Both the position numbers and the translations under genes were made by a program. DNA of 64,000 nt from contig NZ_JABFHI010000005.1 of the NCBI RefSeq assembly GCF_013112225.1, forward strand, positions 1 to 64,000, read 5' to 3'. Every line of letters begins with the position of its first letter. Positions within the stretch are counted from its first letter, which is position 1. Under the pieces are notes generated by a model. It saw only the letters and a list, made by a program, of their open reading frames with translations, made no database searches and had not been told where the DNA came from. Origin of the DNA: Vreelandella azerica. Lineage in GTDB: Bacteria > Pseudomonadota > Gammaproteobacteria > Pseudomonadales > Halomonadaceae. This document shows, one piece after another, positions 57,047-64,000 of this stretch.

Positions 57047-57780
57047 TGAATGTGCTGCGCAGTGTGATTTTTTACATCGGCTACTTTGGTGCCATGTTAT
57101 TGATAGGCGTGTTCTGTTTGCCCATCGCGCCTTTCCTGCCGCTTTCAGGGCGCTACCGCCTGCTTAATCTCTACAACCACTTTTTGATGGTCTGGTTTCG
57201 CGTCGCTTGCGGGGTGCGTTATGAAATTGAAGGGCGTGAAAATCTGCCTAGTGGCCCCTGTGTGATTCAGGCCAACCATCAGTGCGAGTGGGAAACGGTG
57301 TTTTTGCAGGTCATGAAGCCGCCGGTATGCACGGTGCTGAAACAGGAGTTACTGCGTTTCCCGATTTTCGGTTGGGCGCTGAGGCTGCTCCATCCGATTG
57401 CCCTTGATCGTTCACGGCCTGCCCGTGCCATGAAGCAAGTACTTACTCAAGGAGTTACTCGCCTGCAAAGCGGCTTGTCGGTGTTGATTTTCCCTGAAGG
57501 TACTCGGGTAGAGCCTGGTGTACGCAAACGTTATAACAAAAGTGGCAGCGTGATTGCCTGCCGCGCTGGTGTGCCGGTGCTGCCTGTGGCGCACAACGCA
57601 GGGGAGCGCTGGCCGGGGCGTCACTGGGTTAAGCGCCCTGGGGTCCTGCGGGTACGCATTGGTGCACCGATCACCACAGACGGTAAAACATCCGATAACG
57701 TGAATGCCGAAGTGGAAGCCTGGATTGAAACCCAGCTGCAGGAAATCTCAGATGTGCCACGTCCGCTGAAAGCGTCCTGA
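57046..57780 (+). CDS. plsC: 1-acyl-sn-glycerol-3-phosphate acyltransferase family protein
   Basis: PlsC makes phosphatidic acid from lysophosphatidic acid. The 244-residue protein has an N-terminal membrane helix, the catalytic HX4E variant (NHQCEWET) of the usual HX4D, and the substrate-binding IFPEGTR box. It starts at ATG 57046, overlapping the corrected end of the upstream gene; an ORF extension to 57010 is not supported. A strong terminator follows. Confidence 0.92.
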   Translation: MNVLRSVIFYIGYFGAMLLIGVFCLPIAPFLPLSGRYRLLNLYNHFLMVWFRVACGVRYEIEGRENLPSGPCVIQANHQCEWETVFLQVMKPPVCTVLKQELLRFPIFGWALRLLHPIALDRSRPARAMKQVLTQGVTRLQSGLSVLIFPEGTRVEPGVRKRYNKSGSVIACRAGVPVLPVAHNAGERWPGRHWVKRPGVLRVRIGAPITTDGKTSDNVNAEVEAWIETQLQEISDVPRPLKAS

Positions 57781-57811
57781 CCACAGACAAACCTGACAGT
57801 ACCTAAGAACT

Positions 57812-57846
57812 AAAACGGCGCCAACCTTGTGGGTTGGCGCCGTTTT
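57812..57846. terminator. Bidirectional terminator between plsC and fabB
   Basis: AAAACGGCGCCAACC and GGTTGGCGCCGTTTT form a perfect 15-bp stem with a 5-base loop. A-run and T-run sides let it act for both convergent genes. Confidence 0.93.
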
Positions 57847-57878
57847 GTCAGTGCAGGCTTATCTGGTGCGATAGCCGG

Positions 57879-59096
57879 TTAGCTGGCATAACGCTGGAAC
57901 ACCAGGCAGGCATTGGTGCCGCCAAAGCCGAAGCTGTTGGAAAGCACGCGCTGCAGGGTAACGCCATCACGGCGCTGGGTGACGATATCAAACCCATCCG
58001 CCTGTTCATCGAGTGTATCAATGTTCGCTGACGCAGAGACAAAGTCATGCTTCATCATCAGCAGCGAGTAGATGGCTTCCTGTACCCCGGTAGCACCCAG
58101 CGAATGGCCGGTAAGCGATTTGGTCGAGCTCATGGCCGGGGTGGTATCACCAAACAGCGCACGAACCGCCTGCAGCTCGGCGACATCTCCCACCGGCGTT
58201 GAAGTGCCGTGGGTGTTGATGTAGTCAATGTCGCCGTCGACGGTGGCCATGGCCTGCTGCATGCAGCGCACGGCGCCTTCACCGGAAGGGGCAACCATGT
58301 CATAGCCATCGGACGTAGCGCCATAGCCCACCAGTTCGGCGTAGATGTGGGCACCCCGCGCTTTGGCATGCTCAAGCTCTTCCAATACCAGCATGCCGCC
58401 GCCACCGGCAATCACGAAGCCGTCGCGTGCCTGATCATAGGGGCGGGAAGCCTTGTCTGGGGTCTCGTTGTATTGAGTGGATAGCGCACCCATGGCATCG
58501 AACAGGCAGGTAAGCGTCCAGTGTTCCTCTTCGCCGCCACCGGCAAAAACGACATCCTGCTTGCCCAACTGAATCTGCTCCATGGCACTGCCAATACAGT
58601 GAGCCGAGGTGGCACAGGCCGACGAAATTGAATAGTTGACGCCCTTGATCTTGAACGGCGTGGCCAGACAGGCGGATACCGTGCTGCCCATGGTGCGAGT
58701 AACGCGATAGGGACCAACCCGGCGCAAGCCTTTCTCACGCAGCACATCAGCGGCTTCCACCTGGTTGGCGCTGGATGCGCCACCCGAACCGGCAATCAGG
58801 CCGGTACGTTCGTTGGAAACCTGTTCTTCTGAAAGGCCGGCGTCTTCAATGGCTTGCGCCATGGAGATATAGGCATACGCGGCCGCATCGCCCATAAAGC
58901 GCAATAGTTTGCGATCAACCAACGCATTAAGATCAATATCGACGCTGCCAGCAACCTGGCTGCGTAGACCGCGTTCGGCATACTCTTCTTTGAAGCGAAT
59001 GCCACTGCGCCCGTTTTTGAGCGCATCCAGGACCTGTTGCTGATCATTGCCGAGACAAGACACGATGCCCAGGCCGGTGACTACCACTCGTCGCAT
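57879..59096 (-). CDS. fabB: FabB, beta-ketoacyl-ACP synthase I
   Basis: FabB elongates unsaturated fatty acyl chains made by FabA. The 405-residue enzyme has the Cys-His-His triad: [21 protein letters not shown] and [11 protein letters not shown], plus the glycine-rich [10 protein letters not shown]. It follows fabA by 12 bases, the standard operon. Confidence 0.97.
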   Translation of the reverse strand: MRRVVVTGLGIVSCLGNDQQQVLDALKNGRSGIRFKEEYAERGLRSQVAGSVDIDLNALVDRKLLRFMGDAAAYAYISMAQAIEDAGLSEEQVSNERTGLIAGSGGASSANQVEAADVLREKGLRRVGPYRVTRTMGSTVSACLATPFKIKGVNYSISSACATSAHCIGSAMEQIQLGKQDVVFAGGGEEEHWTLTCLFDAMGALSTQYNETPDKASRPYDQARDGFVIAGGGGMLVLEELEHAKARGAHIYAELVGYGATSDGYDMVAPSGEGAVRCMQQAMATVDGDIDYINTHGTSTPVGDVAELQAVRALFGDTTPAMSSTKSLTGHSLGATGVQEAIYSLLMMKHDFVSASANIDTLDEQADGFDIVTQRRDGVTLQRVLSNSFGFGGTNACLVFQRYAS

Positions 59097-59108
59097 GGGA
59101 GCCTCCTG

Positions 59109-59624
59109 TTAAAAATTCGCAGTGGAGGTAAATAGGCCAACGCGCAGGTCGTTTGCCTGATAGATTTCACGCCCGTCGACGGTCACTGTGCCGTCGGCAA
59201 TGCCCAATATCAGGCGACGGGTAATGATGCGCTTGATATTAATGTTGTAGGTAACTTTTTGGGCGTCGGGCAGAATCTGACCGGTGAATTTGACATCACC
59301 ACACCCCAGTGCCCGCCCGCGGCCCGGGTGGCCCAGCCAACCCAGATAGAAGCCTACCAGTTGCCACATGGCATCCAGGCCAAGGCAGCCAGGCATTACC
59401 GGGTCACCGGGGAAGTGGCAATCAAAAAACCACAGATCCGGGGTGATATCCAGCTCGGCAATAAGCTCGCCTTTATTACTTTCACCGCCATCTTCGGTAA
59501 TGCTGGTAATGCGATCAAGCATCAGCATGTTGGGCGCTGGCAATTGTGCATTGCCGGGGCCAAAGAGCTCGCCGCGTGAGCAGGCCAGCAGTTCGTCGCG
59601 ATCAAAAGAGTGTTGCTTGGTCAC
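59109..59624 (-). CDS. fabA: FabA, 3-hydroxydecanoyl-ACP dehydratase/isomerase
   Basis: FabA introduces the double bond for unsaturated fatty acids. GTG 59624 gives exactly 171 residues ([20 protein letters not shown]), the typical length; the frame is open further to 59822 without homology. The catalytic His and Asp lie in [20 protein letters not shown] (His and the later Asp). Operon with fabB. Confidence 0.96.
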   Translation of the reverse strand: MTKQHSFDRDELLACSRGELFGPGNAQLPAPNMLMLDRITSITEDGGESNKGELIAELDITPDLWFFDCHFPGDPVMPGCLGLDAMWQLVGFYLGWLGHPGRGRALGCGDVKFTGQILPDAQKVTYNINIKRIITRRLILGIADGTVTVDGREIYQANDLRVGLFTSTANF

Positions 59625-59686
59625 TGAAACGTTCCGAATATCGAGATTGTTGTTGGCCGCGCGCGGCACCCGAGCCGAAGCGGAGT

Positions 59687-59700
59687 GCCTGTGCACAGGC
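59687..59700. promoter_or_regulatory. 14-bp palindrome before fabA
   Basis: GCCTGTGCACAGGC is fully symmetric, 63 bases upstream of the fabA start. It may be an operator for a fatty-acid regulator, but a chance palindrome of this size is not rare in a window this long. Confidence 0.3.
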
Positions 59701-59980
59701 CGCAAGGCCATTACTAGTTTACTTCCCGACGCTTGCGAATGCACGTCGCCTGTTCCGTCAAGGCTGCCATCATGCACCCCTTGTAAAGCGATATAAAGCG
59801 TTGCTGGTTTGCAGCGTGACACTTTCAGGCCGGTTGATGCAAATGGCGTTCATGCTGGATGATCAGTAGCTACTGCACAAATAATGCCCGATCAGCGCTC
59901 AGGAAGCGAGTATCGCTCGCTAAACCCTCGGTGGTGTCATGATGGTTTACAAAAATACCCTCAGTCTTTGCAATAATTTA

Positions 59981-60041
59981 GTGAGTCGTGAGTCGTGAGT
60001 CGTGAGTCGTGAGTCGTGAGTCGTGAGTCGTGAGTCGTGAC
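59981..60041. repeat. Heptanucleotide tandem repeat (GTGAGTC, eight copies)
   Basis: Eight perfect copies of GTGAGTC followed by a partial GTGAC. The array lies between the end of the PAS-GGDEF-EAL gene (60050) and fabA (start 59624), outside coding sequence on both strands. Confidence 0.97.
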
Positions 60042-60049
60042 TTTGTGAT

Positions 60050-62714
60050 TCAAGGTGAGCGGTGGGCTGTTGTGCCCTCAGTCAGGGTGAAATGTGTTTT
60101 CCATTCCAGCAGTTGGCTGGCTGGCATGGGGCGTGCAAATGCGTAGCCCTGGCCATATTCGCAGCCCATGGCCAACAGCGCCTTTGCATGAGCAGTGGTT
60201 TCTACCCCTTCGGCAATAACGCGGCGCTGGAAGGCATCTGCCAGGCTTAATACGCCCTTGAGCATGACCAGATCTTCTTCGTTATCCAGCATATTGAGTA
60301 CAAAGCTACGATCAATCTTGAGTATTCTGGCTGGCAGATAACGCAGGTAGGCCAGGGTGGAGTAACCGGTACCGAAGTCATCCAGAGCGAAGTTAACGCC
60401 GAGGGTCTGGCATTGGCGCATGATGTCGGCGACGCCTTGCATATCATCTAGAGCACTGCTTTCAAGGGCTTCAATTTCCAGGTCGCCGGGCGCGTAATCA
60501 GGAAAGGTATCCAAGGTGTCAGACAGCCACTGGGTAAAATGAGGGTGCTGCAGATGAATGCCATCAATATTAACGCTGACAGGCCAATGAATGCCGTTGG
60601 CTTTCCAGTCGCTGCACTGCTGCAGCGCGCTATTAACGACCCATTCACCCAATGCGATGGCAAATGGGTGCTGCTGGATTTCAGGTAGGAACATGGCGGG
60701 TGGCAAGAGGCCCTGCTCTGGGTGTTGCCAGCGTATCAGCGCTTCAACACCGATAATATTACCGTTACGCATATTGATTTTGGGCTGATAGAACAGCACG
60801 AACTCATCGTCGGCTAATGCCTGCTGCATACGGGCAATGCTCTGATGATGACCGCGCACGGCACGCTCATGGGCCAGGTCAAACAGGTGATAGCGGTTCT
60901 TGCCCAGCTGTTTGGCCTGATACATGGCATGATCAGCCTGGCGAATGAACTGATCCGGTTCGATATCCTCATTGCCGTCATAGGCCGCGACGCCGACACT
61001 GGCAGATATCTGCAGCTCGCATTGTTTGAAGCGGATAGGCTGATTGACGCGCTGGATCAGCTGCTGGATGACCCGCTGCATTTCCAGGTCACATGGCTGG
61101 TGAGGCAGCACCATGACAAATTCATCACCGCCGAGGCGTGCCACGATATCATTGTTTTTCAAGGTACTACGCAGGCGCTCAGCGACGACTCTCAACACCT
61201 GGTCGCCAAGGCTATGATCGTAGCGATCATTGATCTCTTTAAATCCATCAAGATCCAGATAGGCCAGCATCACCGAATGTTGGCTTTCCCGTGCCTCTTG
61301 CATAATCTGGGTAAGGCGCTGGGTGAACCCTTCACGGTTGGGCAGGTCGGTCAAACGATCAAAATAAGCCAGGTGTTGAAGGCGACTTTCATATTCTTTC
61401 TGGCGGGAAATATCGGTAAAAACAATCACAAAATGAGTGCTGCGGGTCGCGGTATCTTTGACCAGCGAGAGCGTCAGCTGAATAGGGTAGCGCTCCCCAT
61501 TTTTACGTTTTTCCCAGATTTCCCCTTGCCAGACGCCATCATTGGCCAGTGTGGCCTGCGGGCTGTTATCACGCTGAGTATCAAAAAGGTGCTTCAATAG
61601 CGCTGAGGGTTGGTTAAGTACTTCAGCGGCCTCATAGCCGGTGGTTCGTGTGAAAGCAGCGTTGACGTCCAGGATATTGCCCTGCTCATTAGTCAGCATG
61701 ATGGCGTCGTGGGCGTTACGGAACACACTGGCGGCCAGGCGAAGCTCGTCTGTTTTGCGGCGTACCAGATGACGCAGGCGCAGGTTCCACGCCACCACCC
61801 ATAGGGCGCCGATGATGATAATCAGGGCGTGAGGCCAGTATTCACGCCATTTGATCGGCGCCGATGGCAGCATTTCGCCCAGCCACTTGGCGTTAATGCG
61901 CTCAATGACTCCCTGTTCACGTGCATGAGCAATACCCTTATCGAGAATATTCTTCAGCAGGTGCTCGCCTTCCTTGACCGCCATGCTGTTGAGCCCGGTG
62001 TAGAGCGATTCACCTACCCGCTTCATCTCCACGTTCAAGCCTGAGCGATAAAGCTGGAACAGTACGATCTGTTCATCGCCAATCATGGCATCGGCTTCGC
62101 CCCCAGCACGGCCAGCACGGCATTCGCAAAATTGATGGTAGAAACGAGAGTGACATTGATACCGGCTTCTTCCATAAACTCCTCAGCATAGTCACCGCGC
62201 TGAGTGGCGACGCGCATGCCGTCGAGATCCTCCAGTTGGTTAATGTCGGGGCGATCAACGGGCACAAAGATAGCCGCAGGAACTTCAAAGACAGTCTGGG
62301 TAAACTCGTAGCTGGCATCTCGGGCAGGGCTATAAAAAAGCTGGTCAGAACGTCAGCACGGCCCGCCTGGATCTGCGCTTGTGCCGTGCTGAAGTCGGTA
62401 TGGGTAAATCGAGCCTCAAATCCTGCTTCATCGGCAATCCACTGGGCTAGCTCAACCATCATGCCATCACTTTGGCCCTGATCATCCATGAACTCAAAAG
62501 GCGGGTAGTTGCTCTGGCTAACAAACACAATGGGCGCGTTTTCTGCCAAGTACGCACGTTCCGGCGCGCTTAGCGCGAGCCCTTGTGCAGTGGCCGGTGT
62601 GGGTAGCAGGCATACCAACAGCAGTAACGCGGCCAGGTCTGTAGCACGCTTTAACTTGCTGAACAGCCAGTGTTGGGACTGGCTTTTTTGTACATGGCTC
62701 CCGCTTACTGCCAC
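60050..62714 (-). CDS. Solute-binding-domain PAS-GGDEF-EAL membrane protein (two frameshifts)
   Basis: The joined product of about 889 residues has a signal/anchor sequence, a periplasmic SBP_bac_3-like ligand-binding domain (YPPFEFMDDQGQ, DINQLEDLDGMRVATQRGDY), a membrane helix (HALIIIIGALWVVAWNL), PAS, GGDEF (RLGGDEFVMVL) and EAL (VEALIRWQHPEQG, DDFGTGYSTL). It probably adjusts c-di-GMP in response to a small molecule. The frame breaks at AAAAAA 62334-62339 and CCCCC 62100-62104, each one base short. Its start is ATG 62714. Confidence 0.9.
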
Positions 62715-62864
62715 TTTTTAGCGCTCCTCTTCTTTGTGTTTTGACGAGTGGTCAGTGCTACAGTGAATAGCGTATAGGAATTAATATTTTACAATTAACA
62801 GCCTCGCGTAACTTTCATCGGGCGTCTAGAGGAAAGCTTAATTTTTTCGCTGTGACGTTAGTAC

Positions 62865-62870
62865 TATAAT
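62865..62870 (+). promoter_or_regulatory. Candidate -10 element of the thiamine operon
   Basis: A perfect TATAAT lies 56 bases before the riboswitch. The -35 region is a T-run (TTTTTT) and not a good match. Gap 62715-62925 holds nothing else seen. Confidence 0.4.
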
Positions 62871-62925
62871 TTCTATGTCTTTCTTGCATCTCCTGATGAT
62901 GCCTCCTAGACTGCTTTTATCAACT

Positions 62926-63072
62926 GCTTGACGGGGTGCCGGTGAATCCGGCTGAGATGGCGCAGGGCGTATCCTTTTGATACTGCCAAAGCGCTGGTCC
63001 CGTGAACCTGATCCGGCTAATGGGCGGCTCCTCATGAAGAGGGAAGCTCGGGTACCGGCGTAGGGATCAAGC
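62926..63072 (+). ncRNA. TPP riboswitch (thi box) with enlarged stems
   Basis: The RNA senses thiamine pyrophosphate. Conserved parts in order: P1 (GCTTGA / TCAAGC at 62926-62931 and 63067-63072), GGGGTGCC, GGCTGAGA at 62950-62957, CCGTGAACCTGATCCGG and CCGGCGTAGGGA. Two segments are longer than usual: a hairpin after CTGAGA (stem GGCGTATC / GATACTGCC) and an L5 loop of 38 bases (63017-63054) instead of about 6. It precedes tenA and thiC, both thiamine genes, so the call is secure. Confidence 0.95.
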
Positions 63073-63144
63073 GATGGCCTTGGCTAGCTCTTCTCACGAT
63101 CGCACGCCACCTTCCGCGCCATTTCCTCGATCTCATTCGCCTAT

Positions 63145-63168
63145 CCTCCGGATTATTATTACCGGAGG
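63145..63168 (+). promoter_or_regulatory. Hairpin that hides the tenA ribosome binding site
   Basis: CCTCCGG (63145-63151) pairs perfectly with CCGGAGG (63162-63168), which contains the GGAGG used by tenA. It is likely the expression platform of the riboswitch, acting on translation start. No U-run follows, so it is not a terminator. Confidence 0.75.
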
Positions 63169-63172
63169 CATC

Positions 63173-63841
63173 ATGGGCTATTGTTTTACCGACCTTACCA
63201 ACGCCTGCCATGACGAGTGGCGCGCTTATATTGAGCACGATTTTGTCCGCCAGCTGGGCACCGCCACGCTGCCGGATGCCGCGTTTCGCCACTACCTGAA
63301 ACAGGATTATCTGTTTTTGATTCACTTCGCTCGCGCCTATGCACTGGCGGCCTATAAAAGCCCGACCCTTGCCGATCTGCGCCAGGCCCATGAGGGCCTA
63401 AAAGCCATTGTGGATGTGGAGTTGGGTCTGCACGTGGGGTTTTGCCAGGAGTGGGGCATTTCTGAAGACGAGCTGGCCCAGCTGCCGGAAGCGCGCGCAA
63501 CGCTGGCCTATACCCGCTACGTGTTGGATACCGGCAACCGCGGTGACCTGCTTGATCTTCACGTGGCACTCGCCCCTTGCCTGATTGGCTACGGTGAAAT
63601 TGCCAACTGGCTGAACGCTCAAGCGTCTACCCTACGCGGCGCACAAAACCCCTATGACGCCTGGATTGCCATGTACGCAAGCGAAGAATTTCAGGCCGCC
63701 ATGCAGGCGGAGCTGGAATGGCTCAATGCCCGCCTTGCCGATGTAACCCCTGCCCGCTTTGCTGAACTGAGCAGAATATTTAGCGATGCCACCCGCCTGG
63801 AAATCGATTTCTGGCAGATGGGGCTGGATCTTGCTCATTAA
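63173..63841 (+). CDS. tenA: TenA, aminopyrimidine aminohydrolase / thiaminase II
   Basis: TenA salvages the pyrimidine part of thiamine. The 222-residue protein has catalytic-type residues: Asp in LKQDYLFLIHF, Cys in GFCQEWG, the conserved LAPCLIGYGEIANW and Glu in RLEIDFWQM. ATG 63173 is chosen because it has GGAGG 4 bases upstream; the frame is open to 63074 but that part covers the expression platform. Regulated by the TPP riboswitch. Confidence 0.94.
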   Translation: MGYCFTDLTNACHDEWRAYIEHDFVRQLGTATLPDAAFRHYLKQDYLFLIHFARAYALAAYKSPTLADLRQAHEGLKAIVDVELGLHVGFCQEWGISEDELAQLPEARATLAYTRYVLDTGNRGDLLDLHVALAPCLIGYGEIANWLNAQASTLRGAQNPYDAWIAMYASEEFQAAMQAELEWLNARLADVTPARFAELSRIFSDATRLEIDFWQMGLDLAH

Positions 63842-63922
63842 CTCCGCGAACCCAAACAACACAACCGCCGCATAACAACCGCTTCATAACAACAAGCAAA
63901 CAATAAACCCAAGGAAATCATC

Positions 63923-64000
63923 ATGAGTAAAACTAGCCACTTTCTAGCAGAAACCGCCCAGGTCGATGCCGCCGCCATTCAACCGCTGCCCGCCTCGCGC
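63923..64000 (+). CDS. thiC: ThiC, phosphomethylpyrimidine synthase (cut by window end)
   Basis: Only the first 26 residues are in the window (AAGGAA before the ATG). The text AAIQPLPASR matches the conserved ThiC N-terminal PLPxSRK motif. ThiC makes the thiamine pyrimidine from AIR by a radical SAM reaction. It follows tenA under the TPP riboswitch. Confidence 0.8.
   Translation, partial: MSKTSHFLAETAQVDAAAIQPLPASR

Larger units (their letters stand above)
59625..60049. other. Intergenic region upstream of fabA
   Basis: This 425-base gap should hold the fabA-fabB promoter. A 14-bp palindrome at 59687-59700 and a heptanucleotide repeat at 59981-60041 are the only structures seen. No clear -10/-35 pair was recognised. 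The minus-strand open frame to 59822 is not supported as coding. Confidence 0.6.

Noticed and set aside
59981..60041. Heptanucleotide array as a possible CRISPR
   Set aside because: Units are 7 bases with no spacers and no cas genes in the window.

Overview
The window reads as chromosomal DNA of a motile, heterotrophic gammaproteobacterium, most likely a Halomonadaceae member (Halomonas-like). This is inferred from the mix of enterobacterial-type flagellar genes (flhDC, flhE, ycgR, motAB-cheAW order) with pseudomonad-type ones (flhF, flaG, a second stator), from the split class II ribonucleotide reductase NrdJa/NrdJb, and from the uvrA-MFS-ssb, fabA-fabB and pncA-pncB neighbourhoods. No rRNA, tRNA, IS element, prophage or CRISPR array was seen.

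Layout. 1-10.6 kb: flagellar export, rotor and hook-length genes on the minus strand (fliO-N-M-L, then fliK-J-I-H-G-F), divergent from fliE, with flaG convergent to fliE. 10.9-18.2 kb: a YcgR/PilZ protein fused to an HD-GYP-like domain, chaperones fliS and fliT, a FliK-like plus FlhB-like pair, the master regulator flhDC, and motAB. 18.2-26.1 kb: the chemotaxis set cheA-W-R-B-mcp-Y-Z. 26.3-35.3 kb: flhB, flhA, an unusually long flhF, an unknown gene where flhG would be expected, flhE, fliA (sigma-28) and a second stator pair. 35.4-40.8 kb: a phytochrome-like diguanylate cyclase overlapping a GGDEF-EAL membrane protein, and a secreted unknown. 40.8-46.1 kb: nrdJab behind paired NrdR-type boxes, then an SbtA-like bicarbonate transporter divergent from a LysR regulator. 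46-53.7 kb: uvrA, a YajR-like MFS transporter, ssb and an Aer-type receptor. 53.7-57.8 kb: pncB-pncA NAD salvage genes, a sugar-nucleotide-binding-fold protein and plsC. 57.9-62.7 kb: fabB-fabA, a heptanucleotide repeat, and a solute-binding-domain PAS-GGDEF-EAL protein. 62.9-64 kb: a TPP riboswitch, tenA and the start of thiC.

How it fits together. FlhDC probably drives the early flagellar operons. FliA, encoded in the window, should read two near-consensus sigma-28 promoters found upstream of flaG and fliS. The chemotaxis genes feed phospho-CheY to FliM/FliN. Several proteins of c-di-GMP turnover or sensing flank the motility genes and could couple second-messenger level to flagellar output.

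Important caveat. Fourteen genes contain a total of about 25 apparent frameshifts, nearly all a single base short in a short homopolymer, in essential and co-conserved genes alike (fliI, fliF, motA, motB, cheA, flhB, flhF, nrdJab). These look like sequencing or assembly errors rather than pseudogenes, so such genes are annotated as whole loci with the break positions stated.
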